Positions 42,802 through 51,584 of a stretch of 64,000 bases of DNA are shown piece by piece. The stretch is taken from assembly GCF_014649775.1 (NCBI RefSeq), contig NZ_BMTR01000017.1, positions 1 through 64,000 on the forward strand, given 5' to 3'. Position 1 is the first letter of the stretch. Each line of letters begins with the position of its first letter. The position numbers and the translations under genes are program-made. This DNA comes from Streptomyces longisporoflavus. GTDB taxonomy: Bacteria; Actinomycetota; Actinomycetes; Streptomycetales; Streptomycetaceae. Under the pieces are notes generated by a model. It saw only the letters and a list, made by a program, of their open reading frames with translations. It was not told the DNA's origin and searched no databases.

Positions 42802-44400
42802 GTGGCGCAGCAACAGCCGGCACAGACTGCCGGCGCCCCGGATGTCCGCGCGGAGGAGAACCGGCTGCGCAAGGACCTCGGGTTCTGGGCTCTGACCGCG
42901 ATCGGCTTCTCCAACATCCTGGGCTCGGGCTGGCTCTTCGCCGCCATGTACGCCGCCCAGACCGCGGGGCCCGCCGCGCTGCTCTCCTGGGTCGCGGCCG
43001 GCCTGCTCTGCGCGCTGGTGGCCCTGGTCATGGTCGAACTCGGCGCCACCAGGCCGGAGGGCGGCGGCACGGTCCGCTGGCCGCTCTACGCGAACGGCCG
43101 GCTCGTCGGCACGGTCGTCGGCTGGTCCGTCATGCTCTCCGTGGGCGGCACCGCGGCCGAGATCAGCGCGATCATGCAGTACGCCGACCACTACGTGCCG
43201 GGGCTCTATCACGGTGGCGGCATCACCGCGTCGGGCCTGGGCGTCGCCATCGCACTGAGCGTGCTGCTCACCACGCTGAACTGGTTCGCGGTGCGGATGT
43301 TCGCCCGTATGAACAACCTGGTGTCGGTGTTCAAGGTCGTCGTCCCGGTGCTCACGGTGGCCGCCCTGTTCCTGTCCGGCACACACTCGGGCCGCCTCAC
43401 GGACCACGGCGGGTTCGCCCCGTACGGTTACGCGGCCTGCCTCACCGCCCTCGCGGGCGGCGGCATCGTGTACTCGGTGAACGGCTTCCAGGCCCCGCTG
43501 GACTTCTCGGGCGAGGCCCGCAATCCGCGCCGCAACGTACCCGCCGCGGTCCTCACCGGGATCGGCCTCGCGGTGCTCGTCTACCTCGGTCTGCAACTCG
43601 CCTTCCTCTACACGGTGCCCGACTCCCTGCTCGCGCACGGCTGGCAAGGGGTCAACTTCGAGTCGCCGTTCGGTCAGCTCGCCCTCGTCCTCAACCTGCA
43701 CTGGCTCGCCACACTGCTCTACGCCGACGCGGTGGTCTCGCCGGGCGGCTCCGCCTACGTGGGTGTCGCGATCGACGCCCGCCACACCTACGCCCTCGCG
43801 AAGAACGGCCTGCTCCCCCGCTTCTTCATGCGCATCGATCCCCGGTCCGGCATCGCACGCCGCGCCCTGGTCCTCAACCTCGCGGTCATCGTCCTCTTCA
43901 TGCTGCCGTTCGGCGGCTGGCAGGACATCGTGAGCGTGATGGGAGACATGTATCTGATCATCTACGCCGCCTCGGCGGTGGCGGTGGCGTCCTTCCGGGC
44001 ACACGACCGGGAACGTGGTGTGCCCCTGGCGGACGGACACATGCCGGGGGTGCGCTGGATCGCGCCGGTCAGTTTCGCCGTGGCGATCGAGTTCGTCTAC
44101 TGGTCGGGCTGGGACGATCTGCGACTCGCCCTGCCGCTCGTCCTTGTCGGTCTCCCGCTGTTCCTGCTGCAACGACGCAAGACGCCAGGCGGCTCTCCCG
44201 TTGCGGAACTGCGTGTGGGCGCCTGGCTCGTGTTCATCCTGGCGGCGCTGACCCTGTTGTCGTGGCTGGGTACGTTCGGCGGCTCGGGACATCTGCCGGC
44301 GCCGTACGACTCGCTCGTGGTGGGCGTCGTCGCCTTCGCGGTCTTCGGGTGGGCGGTGCGTTCGGGCGCCGCCCACCTTCGCGCGAACCCCGCTCACTGA
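42802..44400 (+). CDS. APC-family amino acid permease
   Basis: A 532-residue membrane protein with about twelve hydrophobic helices. The first helix carries GFWALTAIGFSNILGSGWLF, the Gly-rich substrate-binding helix of amino acid-polyamine-organocation transporters. The GTG at 42802 is preferred because AGGAGG is eight bases upstream; an upstream in-frame ATG exists at 42778. It probably imports an amino acid or amine by proton or sodium symport; the substrate cannot be told. It is a single gene and ends head-on with the xylanase gene at a shared hairpin. Confidence 0.88.
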   Translation: MAQQQPAQTAGAPDVRAEENRLRKDLGFWALTAIGFSNILGSGWLFAAMYAAQTAGPAALLSWVAAGLLCALVALVMVELGATRPEGGGTVRWPLYANGRLVGTVVGWSVMLSVGGTAAEISAIMQYADHYVPGLYHGGGITASGLGVAIALSVLLTTLNWFAVRMFARMNNLVSVFKVVVPVLTVAALFLSGTHSGRLTDHGGFAPYGYAACLTALAGGGIVYSVNGFQAPLDFSGEARNPRRNVPAAVLTGIGLAVLVYLGLQLAFLYTVPDSLLAHGWQGVNFESPFGQLALVLNLHWLATLLYADAVVSPGGSAYVGVAIDARHTYALAKNGLLPRFFMRIDPRSGIARRALVLNLAVIVLFMLPFGGWQDIVSVMGDMYLIIYAASAVAVASFRAHDRERGVPLADGHMPGVRWIAPVSFAVAIEFVYWSGWDDLRLALPLVLVGLPLFLLQRRKTPGGSPVAELRVGAWLVFILAALTLLSWLGTFGGSGHLPAPYDSLVVGVVAFAVFGWAVRSGAAHLRANPAH

Positions 44401-44406
44401 GCGGGG
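44388..44406. terminator. Convergent hairpin between permease and xylanase
   Basis: CCCCGCTC/GAGCGGGG inverted repeat with a 3-base loop overlapping the permease stop codon. It can serve both convergent genes. Confidence 0.55.
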
Positions 44407-44419
44407 ACGGGCGTCCTCC

Positions 44420-45862
44420 TCAGGTGCGGGTCCAGCGCTGGTTGCTGCCGTTCGAGCAGGAGTAGAGCTGGATCAGGGTTCCGTTGGCGGTGCCGGTCCC
44501 GACGGCGTCGAGACAGCGGCCGGACTGGACTCCGACGATGGAACCGTCGGAGTTGAGGCGCCATTTCTGGTTGTCGGCGCCCGAGCATCCGTAGATCTGG
44601 ACTTTGGCTCCATTGCCGGTGCCGGCGGCGTCCAGACATTTGTTGCCGTAGACCTTGAGCTCACCGGAGGCGGTGGCCGTCCACTGCTGGTTGGTGCTCC
44701 CGGAGCAGTCCCACAATTGGACTTGGGTGCCGTCGGTGGTGCCGGCGTTCGGCACGTCCAGGCAGCGGCCCGAGCCGACACCCTTGATCTGTGCGCCGTC
44801 CGTGGGCGGCGTGGTGGAACCGCCGTTGAGTGCGTTGAGGACGGCGGTGTACGCGGGCTTCTTGCTGCCGTCGCCGTTGAACAGCAGCGGTGTGTGTTCC
44901 GGTCGCCAGGAGTCGGTGTCGCGCACGCCCCAGACGGTGATGCCGAGGCAGCGCGGGACGGCCAGGCAGTCGTTGGTCACGTTGGCGTAGGTAGTGGACG
45001 AGGCACCCTGGATGTCGAGTTCGGTGACGGCCACGTCGACGCCGAGCGCGGCGAAGTTCTGCAGGGTGGTGCGGAAGTTGCTGTTGTAGGGGCTGCCGCT
45101 GTTGAAGTGCGACTGGAAGCCGACACAGTCGATCGGCACACCGCGCTGCTTGAAGTCCTTGACCATGTTGTACATGGCCTGGGTCTTGGCCCAGGTCCAG
45201 TTCTCGACGTTGTAGTCGTTGTAGCAGAGCTTGGCTGCCGGGTCGGCGGCGCGCGCGGTGCGGAACGCGTCCTCGATCCAGTCGTTGCCGGTGCGCTGGA
45301 GGTTGGAGTCGCGGCGGGCGCCCGAACTGCCGTCGGCGAAGGCCTCGTTCACGACGTCCCACTGGGCGATCTTGCCCTTGTAGTGGGCCATCACGCCCTT
45401 GATGTGGTCGTTCATCGCCTGGCGCAGGGTGCTGCCGCTGAGGTTCTGCATCCAGCCGGGCTGCTGGGAGTGCCAGGCAAGGGTGTGGCCGCGTACCTGC
45501 TTGCCGTTCTGCACCGCCCAGTTGTAGACGCGGTCTGCGGCGGCGAAGTTGAACTGGCCCCGCTGCGGTTCGGTGGCGTCGATCTTCATCTCGTTCTCGG
45601 CCGTCACCGAGTTGAACTCACGGTTCGCGATCGACGTGTACGTCGAGTCGCCCAGCCTGCCCGAGGCGATGGCGGTGCCGAAGTAGCGGCCGCTCTGCGC
45701 CGCGGCGGCACCGAGCGTGCTCTCGGCCGCACTCCCGGCGGCGTGTGCGGTCGGCGGCGAGACGAGGGCGGCGGCCGAGCCGAGTACGCCGACGACCAGC
45801 GCTAACAGCAGACCGCGGAGCCTTTGGCGGATGACGGATCTGGGAAGGGCGTACGAGCCCAT
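44420..45862 (-). CDS. xlnA: Secreted GH10 endo-1,4-beta-xylanase with CBM13
   Basis: A 480-residue precursor with a signal peptide containing Arg-Gln-Arg before the hydrophobic core (residues 1-41, ending AHA). A GH10 catalytic domain follows, with acid/base E173 in WDVVNEAF and nucleophile E281 in TELDIQG (spacing 108, as in S. lividans XlnA). A Thr/Pro linker leads to a C-terminal ricin-type CBM13 with three GRCLD/NKCLD repeats and QQW/QKW/QRW signatures. It cleaves xylan backbones outside the cell. ATG 45862 has GGAGG seven bases upstream. It is divergent from the GH62 gene, and the region between them carries inverted repeats likely to bind a xylan-responsive repressor. Confidence 0.96.
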   Translation of the reverse strand: MGSYALPRSVIRQRLRGLLLALVVGVLGSAAALVSPPTAHAAGSAAESTLGAAAAQSGRYFGTAIASGRLGDSTYTSIANREFNSVTAENEMKIDATEPQRGQFNFAAADRVYNWAVQNGKQVRGHTLAWHSQQPGWMQNLSGSTLRQAMNDHIKGVMAHYKGKIAQWDVVNEAFADGSSGARRDSNLQRTGNDWIEDAFRTARAADPAAKLCYNDYNVENWTWAKTQAMYNMVKDFKQRGVPIDCVGFQSHFNSGSPYNSNFRTTLQNFAALGVDVAVTELDIQGASSTTYANVTNDCLAVPRCLGITVWGVRDTDSWRPEHTPLLFNGDGSKKPAYTAVLNALNGGSTTPPTDGAQIKGVGSGRCLDVPNAGTTDGTQVQLWDCSGSTNQQWTATASGELKVYGNKCLDAAGTGNGAKVQIYGCSGADNQKWRLNSDGSIVGVQSGRCLDAVGTGTANGTLIQLYSCSNGSNQRWTRT

Positions 45863-45978
45863 GACTGTGCCTCCAGAGTAGAAATCACGGAAGGACCGAA
45901 GCGCCTCGGCGCCCGCATCGTGCGTACAGCCGTGCGTGGATTCGCCGCACAGCCGCACACCTCACCAGGGACCGATGG

Positions 45979-45994
45979 GTTCGAAATATCGAAC
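45979..45994. promoter_or_regulatory. Inverted repeat GTTCGA-N4-TCGAAC
   Basis: A perfect 6-4-6 inverted repeat about 120 bases upstream of the xylanase start. It could be an operator for the xylanase side of the divergent promoter region. Confidence 0.5.
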
Positions 45995-46077
45995 TGTGGC
46001 CGGGTTCCCAGACAGGAGATTGGTGCGTTGACGGTGGATCGTCAATACTCCCCGCAGCAGAAGTTTCCGTTCCTCAT

Positions 46078-46091
46078 CCGAAACTTTTCGG
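46078..46091. promoter_or_regulatory. Inverted repeat CCGAAA-CT-TTTCGG
   Basis: A perfect 6-2-6 inverted repeat between the two xylan genes. It resembles the CGAAA/TTTCG palindromes known upstream of Streptomyces xylanase genes. Confidence 0.6.
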
Positions 46092-46208
46092 AACCCCGGT
46101 GAACCGGACAATGGCTGGGACAGGCGCTGTTTACGTACAAGTCGGTGACAGGCCTTGACCGGAGGAGCCCACCTTCCTAGCTTGTGGCGTCAAAGAAACC
46201 GGGAATCT

Positions 46209-46223
46209 CCGAAAAGTTTTCGG
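46209..46223. promoter_or_regulatory. Inverted repeat CCGAAAA-G-TTTTCGG
   Basis: A perfect 7-1-7 inverted repeat 77 bases before the GH62 start, the same family of palindrome as at 46078. Together they suggest shared control of both genes. Confidence 0.6.
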
Positions 46224-46299
46224 GATTACCCCTGCCCCGGTACGGCCGCTCCGCGGTTCATCGGGGTCACTTCTCCCCCCGCCCCCGACGAAGGGCCCC

Positions 46300-47769
46300 A
46301 TGATGTGGTTTCACCACTCACCCCCGGTCCGCCTCAGACGCTTACTCGCCGCCCTCGCGCCCTTGTTGCTCGTGGCCACCTTCCTCGGCGCCCAGCCCGC
46401 CGGCGCGGCGACCGTAGACCCCGACGCGTCGTATGTGCTGGTCAACCGCAACAGCGGCAAGGCCCTCGACGTCCACAACCTGGCGACCAATGACGGCGCC
46501 CGCATCACCCAGTGGACGAGGAACGACCAGAACCAGCAGCAGTGGCAGTTCGTCGATGCCGGCGGCGGCCACTACCGCATCAAGTCCCGCCATTCGGGCA
46601 AGGTCCTCGACGTCCACAACTGGTCCACCGGCAACGGCGGTTCGATCGTCCAGTGGGCCGACCTGAACGCCACCAATCAGCAGTGGCGGCTGGCCGACAG
46701 CTCGGACGGCTATGTGAGGTTCATTTCGCGCCACAGCGGCAAGGCCCTCGAAGTACAGGGTGCCTCCACCGCCGACAACGCGAACATCGTCCAGTACGAC
46801 GACTGGGGCGGCGCCAACCAGCAGTGGAAGCTCGTCAAGGTCGGCGGCGACAACCCCGGCCCGTGCGATCTACCGACGGCGTACCGCTGGTCATCGACGG
46901 GCGCGCTGGCACAGCCCAAGGCGGGTTGGGCCTCGCTCAAGGACTTCACCGTCGTCCCCTACGACGGCAAACAGCTCGTCTACGCCACGACGCACGACAA
47001 GGGAACGAGTTGGGGTTCGATGAACTTCGGCCTGTTCACCAATTGGTCGGAGATGGCCTCGGCCGGCCAGAACACGATGTCGTCCTCCACCGTCGCGCCC
47101 ACGCTCTTCTACTTCGCGCCGAAGAAGATCTGGGTGCTCGCCTACCAGTGGGGCCGGACCTCCTTCTCCTACCGGACGTCGAGCGACCCCACCAACCCCA
47201 ATGGCTGGTCGTCGGAGCAGGAACTCTTCTCCGGCAGCATCGCCGGCTCCGGGACGGGCCCCATCGACCAGACGCTCATCGCCGACGGGTCGAACATGTA
47301 CCTGTTCTTCGCCGGTGACAACGGCAAGATCTACCGTGCCAGTATGCCGATCGGGAACTTCCCTGGCAGCTTCGGCAGCAGCTCGACCGTGGTCATGAGC
47401 GATACGACGAACAACCTGTTCGAAGCCCCGCAGGTCTACAAGCTCCAGGGCCAGAACCGCTACCTCATGATCGTCGAGGCGATCGGCTCGCAGGGCCGCT
47501 ACTTCCGTTCGTTCACGGCCACCAACCTCAACGGCTCGTGGACCCCTCAGGCCGCGACCGAGAACAACCCCTTCGCCGGTAAGGCCAACAGCGGCGCCAC
47601 CTGGACCAATGACATCAGCCACGGCGAGCTGATCCGCACCAGCCCCGATCAGACCATGACCGTCGACCCCTGCAACCTGCAATTCCTCTACCAGGGGCGC
47701 AGCCCCGACTCCAGCGGTGACTACGGGCTCCTGCCCTACCGTCCGGGTCTGCTGACTCTCCAGCGCTGA
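46300..47769 (+). CDS. Secreted GH62 alpha-L-arabinofuranosidase with N-terminal CBM13
   Basis: A 489-residue precursor: signal peptide (about 1-36, ending PAGAA), ricin-type CBM13 with three SGKALDVHN-like repeats and QQW motifs, then a GH62 five-blade propeller domain. D215 (LKDFTVV) fits the general base and E375 (LFEAPQVYK) the general acid; their spacing of 160 agrees with the family. It removes arabinose side chains from arabinoxylan, complementing the divergent xylanase. ATG 46300 is used; ATG 46303 is equally possible. A strong hairpin follows the gene. Confidence 0.95.
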   Translation: MMWFHHSPPVRLRRLLAALAPLLLVATFLGAQPAGAATVDPDASYVLVNRNSGKALDVHNLATNDGARITQWTRNDQNQQQWQFVDAGGGHYRIKSRHSGKVLDVHNWSTGNGGSIVQWADLNATNQQWRLADSSDGYVRFISRHSGKALEVQGASTADNANIVQYDDWGGANQQWKLVKVGGDNPGPCDLPTAYRWSSTGALAQPKAGWASLKDFTVVPYDGKQLVYATTHDKGTSWGSMNFGLFTNWSEMASAGQNTMSSSTVAPTLFYFAPKKIWVLAYQWGRTSFSYRTSSDPTNPNGWSSEQELFSGSIAGSGTGPIDQTLIADGSNMYLFFAGDNGKIYRASMPIGNFPGSFGSSSTVVMSDTTNNLFEAPQVYKLQGQNRYLMIVEAIGSQGRYFRSFTATNLNGSWTPQAATENNPFAGKANSGATWTNDISHGELIRTSPDQTMTVDPCNLQFLYQGRSPDSSGDYGLLPYRPGLLTLQR

Positions 47770-47779
47770 CGGCGTGACA

Positions 47780-47810
47780 CGGACCCGGCTCCGCCGTGGA
47801 GCCGGGTCCG
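47780..47810. terminator. Terminator after the GH62 gene
   Basis: A perfect 13-bp inverted repeat with a 5-base loop, 11 bases past the stop codon. A partial further copy of its arm follows at about 47815. Confidence 0.8.
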
Positions 47811-47890
47811 CTGCGAGCCGGGTCCGCAGAGCGGACCGGCATCGTGGTCGACCCTTGGCACCGTGGCGAGCGTGGCCCGGGCGCGCGAGG

Positions 47891-48925
47891 TCAGGGAGTG
47901 ATCAGGACCTTGAGGGCCTCCCGCTGGTCCATCGCCCGGTAGCCCTCGGGCGTTTCCTCCAGGGAGACCGTGCGGTCGAAGACGCGGCCCGGGTCCACGG
48001 TGCCGTCGAGCACGGCGGGCAGCAGCTCGTCGATGTAGGCGCGCACCGGCGCCGGGCCGCCGGTCAGGGTGACGTTCGGGCCGAACAGGCTCATGAAGCC
48101 GACCGGGGCGCTCTCGTACTGGGGAACGCCGACCCGGCTGATGACACCGCCGGGGCGGACGGCGCCCACGGCCATGTCGTAGGCGGGCATGTGGCCGACG
48201 GCTTCGAGGACGGCCCGGGTGCCGTGGCCGCCGGTCAGCTCGCGGACCTTCGCGATGCCTTCCTCGCCGCGCTCGGGGATCACGTCGGTCGCGCCGAACT
48301 CGACACCGAGGTCGGTACGGGATTTGTGACGGCCCATCAGGATGATGCGCTCGGCGCCCAGTTGCCGCGCTGACAGGACGGCGAGCAGGCCGACCGCGCC
48401 GTCGCCGATGACGGTGACGGAGTCGCCGGGGCGCACCTGCGCCTGCTTGGCGGCGTGGTAGCCGGTGCCGTACACGTCGGCCAGGGTGAGCAGCGAGGGC
48501 AGCAGCGCCTCGTCGACGTCGCCGGGCAGCTTGACCAGGGTGCCCCCGGCCTGCGGAACACGGACCGCCCCGGCCTGGGCGCCGCCGATCCCGGCGGCGT
48601 AGAAGCCGCCCTTCGGGCAGGAGGTGTGCAGGCCGGCCCGGCAGTACTCGCAGGTGTTGCAGGCGTACGCGAACGGGGAGACGACCAGGTCGCCGCGGCT
48701 GAGGCCGGACACCTCGGAGCCGGTCTCCTCGACCACGCCGAGGAATTCGTGCCCCATCGGCACGGGGCCATCCGCGGCCGTCAGGCTGTGATAGGGGTGC
48801 AGGTCGCTGCCGCAGACGCAGGAGCGTACGACGCGGACGACCGCGTCGGTGGGCTGCTCGATGACCGGGTCCGGCGCGTCCTGGACGCGCACGTCGCCGG
48901 CTTCGTACATGAAGGCTGCCCGCAT
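47891..48925 (-). CDS. Zinc-dependent alcohol dehydrogenase (MDR family)
   Basis: A 344-residue medium-chain dehydrogenase. Catalytic zinc ligands are in CVCGSDLHPYH and MGHE, structural zinc cysteines in CNTCEYCRAGLHTSC, and the nucleotide-binding motif in VTVIGDGAVGLLAV. It oxidises an alcohol or reduces an aldehyde with NAD(P). It is third in a - strand run after the cupin and quinone oxidoreductase genes (49-base gap), probably one operon opposite the XRE-type regulator. The substrate is unknown; induction by a toxic aldehyde, quinone or alcohol is a reasonable guess. Confidence 0.9.
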   Translation of the reverse strand: MRAAFMYEAGDVRVQDAPDPVIEQPTDAVVRVVRSCVCGSDLHPYHSLTAADGPVPMGHEFLGVVEETGSEVSGLSRGDLVVSPFAYACNTCEYCRAGLHTSCPKGGFYAAGIGGAQAGAVRVPQAGGTLVKLPGDVDEALLPSLLTLADVYGTGYHAAKQAQVRPGDSVTVIGDGAVGLLAVLSARQLGAERIILMGRHKSRTDLGVEFGATDVIPERGEEGIAKVRELTGGHGTRAVLEAVGHMPAYDMAVGAVRPGGVISRVGVPQYESAPVGFMSLFGPNVTLTGGPAPVRAYIDELLPAVLDGTVDPGRVFDRTVSLEETPEGYRAMDQREALKVLITP

Positions 48926-48973
48926 GGGGACATCTCGCTTTCGGTGAAGACAATCGGGGGGTGCCTGTACTGC

Positions 48974-49960
48974 TCAGGGCAGCGTCAGGACGATCTTTCC
49001 GTGGGCCTGGTGGGAGCGGAGCCGCCCGGCAGCCTCGGCCGCGTTCGCGAAGGAGTAGGTGCTGTCGACGCGGGGCCGGATGCGGCCGCGGGCGACCCCG
49101 GGCAGCAGTTGCTCGCCTGCGGCGGCGATGACCGCGCCGAGTTCGGCCGCTCGGGTGAACCCGAAGGACACCCCGCGGAGCCGCAGCCGCCGATAGGCCA
49201 GGGCATCCAGGTCGATGGTGGCGGCTGCTGTGTCCAGGCGGCCGACGCTGACCACGGCTCCGTCGGCGCGGGTGGCGGGCAGGCAGGCGGCGAACATCGC
49301 CCCGCCGACGTGATCAAGGACGATCTCCGCGCCCTGCCCGTCGGTCGCGTCGAGGACGGCTTGTGTGAGGTCCTGCTCGCCGGTGACCACGACCGTGTCG
49401 GCTCCGGCCCTCCGCAGCGGCTCCGCCTTGGCGGCGCTCCGAGTGGTGGCGATGACCTGGCCGGCCTTCAGCTCCCGGGCGATCCGCACGCCGATCAGGC
49501 CGATGCCGGACGTCGCACCGGTGATCAGAACCGACCGGCCGGGCGTGAAGCCGGCTGCCGTCAGCGCCCCGTGCTCGGTCAGCAGACCGGTGGGCAGCGC
49601 GCACGCCTCTTCCCATCCGAGCCCGTCGGGCACGGGCAGGACATGCCGGTGGTCGGCGAGCACGTACGCGGCGAAACTCGCCGGACTCGTGCCCATGACC
49701 GGCGCACCGGCGGCGACCGTTGTCACGCCCTCGCCGGCACTCGCGATCTCACCGGCGAACTCATAACCGGCCGAGTACTGCGCACCGGTGCCGCCCGCCG
49801 CCGGGTCGGCGGCGGACAGCATGGCGGCGTCGGCGTTGTTCAGCGCCACTGCCCGGTTACGGATCAGCACCTGGCCCGGGCCCGGCGCGGGAACGGGGAT
49901 CTCACGGGCTTCCCAGGCGGGTCCTGTGCCACCGAACAGGGCGGTCATCGTCGCGGCCAT
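48974..49960 (-). CDS. NADPH-dependent quinone oxidoreductase-like MDR protein
   Basis: A 328-residue zinc-free MDR enzyme of the quinone/enone reductase type. It starts MTALFGGTGPAWEAREIPVP, lacks the zinc-binding cysteines, and has the nucleotide motif ITGATSGIGLIGVRIA. It would reduce quinones or enones with NADPH. The ATG at 49960 follows AAGGAG by about ten bases. It lies 81 bases after the cupin gene and 48 before the Zn-dehydrogenase gene, in one likely operon. Confidence 0.9.
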   Translation of the reverse strand: MAATMTALFGGTGPAWEAREIPVPAPGPGQVLIRNRAVALNNADAAMLSAADPAAGGTGAQYSAGYEFAGEIASAGEGVTTVAAGAPVMGTSPASFAAYVLADHRHVLPVPDGLGWEEACALPTGLLTEHGALTAAGFTPGRSVLITGATSGIGLIGVRIARELKAGQVIATTRSAAKAEPLRRAGADTVVVTGEQDLTQAVLDATDGQGAEIVLDHVGGAMFAACLPATRADGAVVSVGRLDTAAATIDLDALAYRRLRLRGVSFGFTRAAELGAVIAAAGEQLLPGVARGRIRPRVDSTYSFANAAEAAGRLRSHQAHGKIVLTLP

Positions 49961-50041
49961 GTGTCTGTCTCTCCTTGCCTGCGTGGGTGCGCGCCCGTGG
50001 CCCGGACGGACGGGCCGTGGCGGCGGTGGGGCCGCCGGGTG

Positions 50042-50452
50042 TCAGCCGCGGGTGCGCGGACCGTCGTACGTGGCGTCGTCGACCTTCTCCAGCCAGGTCG
50101 TCTCCGGCGAGCCGTCGCCGGTGCCCTCCCACAGCGCGAGGTGCTGCATGAAGCGGTCGGGGGTGGCTCCGTGCCAGTGCTCCTCGCCGGGCGGGCAGGC
50201 CACCGTCTCGCCGGGGCGCGCCTCCAGGATCGTGCCGTCGCGGGTGCCGATGAGGGCGACGCCCGCGACGACGTGCAGCGTCTGGCCGACCGCGTGGTGG
50301 TGCCAGTCGGTGCGGGCACCGGGCGCGAAGCGCACCATGTTCATGCGCATACGGGAGGGTTCCTGGCCCGCGTAGATCACGTCGAACCAGACGTCACCGG
50401 TGAACCAGTCGGCCGGGGCCTTGACGGTCGACTGCGGCTTCAGCTTTTCCAT
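50042..50452 (-). CDS. Cupin domain protein (136 aa)
   Basis: A single-domain cupin with metal-binding histidines in DWHHHAVGQTLHVV and GEEHWHG. ATG at 50452 (MEKLKPQSTV) is preferred over upstream starts because TTGGAG lies six bases before it. It is first in the run with the two MDR enzymes and divergent from the XRE-type regulator. The partial cupin at the right edge of the window shares its GEEHWHG segment and may be a paralogue. The reaction is unknown. Confidence 0.87.
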   Translation of the reverse strand: MEKLKPQSTVKAPADWFTGDVWFDVIYAGQEPSRMRMNMVRFAPGARTDWHHHAVGQTLHVVAGVALIGTRDGTILEARPGETVACPPGEEHWHGATPDRFMQHLALWEGTGDGSPETTWLEKVDDATYDGPRTRG

Positions 50453-50546
50453 GGGTACTCCAAAATTCATGTGCGGAGGCGGGGCGGCCTTCCGCATGGC
50501 ACTTATTCACGTTCACACGTGCCCGAAGTTCCGCAAAGAGGAGAAT

Positions 50547-50562
50547 TCCGTCCCGGGACGGA
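50547..50562. promoter_or_regulatory. Perfect 16-bp palindrome TCCGTCCCGGGACGGA
   Basis: Located in the divergent region between the cupin operon and the XRE-type regulator. It is a probable operator for autoregulation and operon control. Confidence 0.6.
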
Positions 50563-50570
50563 TTCACCCC

Positions 50571-50586
50571 GGGAGGAATTCCTCCC
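50571..50586. promoter_or_regulatory. Perfect 16-bp palindrome GGGAGGAATTCCTCCC
   Basis: A second palindrome eight bases from the first, about 38 bases before the regulator start. Another gAGGAGAATTCC-like half lies to the left at about 50538-50549. Confidence 0.55.
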
Positions 50587-50623
50587 ACCCGGGACCGGCC
50601 CGGCCGGTGCGAAACTGGGGCGC

Positions 50624-51484
50624 ATGACCAGCAGCGCGCATCTCAAAGAACTCGGCGAGTTCCTCAAGGCCCGGCGGGCCGAACTCAGCCCCCGCACGGT
50701 GGGGCTGCCCGACAGCGGCGCGCCCCGCCGCGTGGCCGGGCTGCGCCGGGAGGAGGTCGCCCAGCTGGCGTCCATCAGCACGGACTACTACACCCGTCTC
50801 GAACAGGGCCGGATGCAGCCGTCCGCGCCGGTGCTGCAGACGCTGGTGCGGGTGCTGCACCTGGCCGACGACCAGCGCGAGTACCTCTTCGAGCTGGCCG
50901 GCCGGATGCCGACCCGCTCCCGGGGCAAGGTCCGCCAGAAGGTCCAGCCGCAGTTGCGGCGCCTTCTCGACCTCACCGCGACCCCCGCGATCGTGCTCGG
51001 GCGCCGCATGGACATCCTGGCCTGGAACGCACTCGGCGCGGCCCTGGTGACCGATTTCGGAACGGTCCCGGAGAAGGAGCGCAATTACGTACGCCTTCTG
51101 TTCACCGACCCCGCTCTGCGAAAGCTGTATCCGGATTGGGAGAAAGTCGCCCGCACCGCGGTGGCGCAGTTGCGCAGGGAGGCAGCGAAATACCCCGAGG
51201 ATCCGCGCCTCACCTCGCTCGTCGGAGAACTCTCCGTGCGCGACGAGGATTTCCGTACCTGGTGGGCGAGCCACGAAGTGGCCACCCTCGGCGTCGGCAC
51301 GAAGGTGCTGCAACACCCGCTGGTGGGTGAACTGACCCTGGACTGGGACACGTTGACCGCCAGCACCGACTCCGACCAGCAGCTGGTGATCTGGACCGCG
51401 GAGCCCGGCAGCCCGTCCTACGACGGCCTGCGCATCCTGGCCTCCCGGGCAGCGGACCACCACCGGGCCCCGACGACGCCCTGA
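50624..51484 (+). CDS. XRE-family regulator with MmyB-like ligand-binding domain
   Basis: A 286-residue transcription factor: N-terminal helix-turn-helix (RVAGLRREEVAQLASISTDYYTRLEQGR, residues about 36-63), then the MmyB-type sensor domain (PAIVLGRRMDILAWNALGAAL ... TWWASHEV ... HPLVGELTLDWDTL). This is a very common Streptomyces family thought to sense lipophilic ligands. It is divergent from the cupin/oxidoreductase run, with two perfect palindromes between, so it most likely represses that operon and itself. The start is ATG 50624. Confidence 0.92.
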   Translation: MTSSAHLKELGEFLKARRAELSPRTVGLPDSGAPRRVAGLRREEVAQLASISTDYYTRLEQGRMQPSAPVLQTLVRVLHLADDQREYLFELAGRMPTRSRGKVRQKVQPQLRRLLDLTATPAIVLGRRMDILAWNALGAALVTDFGTVPEKERNYVRLLFTDPALRKLYPDWEKVARTAVAQLRREAAKYPEDPRLTSLVGELSVRDEDFRTWWASHEVATLGVGTKVLQHPLVGELTLDWDTLTASTDSDQQLVIWTAEPGSPSYDGLRILASRAADHHRAPTTP

Positions 51485-51584
51485 CCTGCGGGCGGTCCGG
51501 GGCAGCATGGGGCGGGGTGTGGCGGGGCGGCATCGTCAGGAGTGGGTCGCCCTTCCGGCTTCTGCGCGTACACGCAGGAACCAG

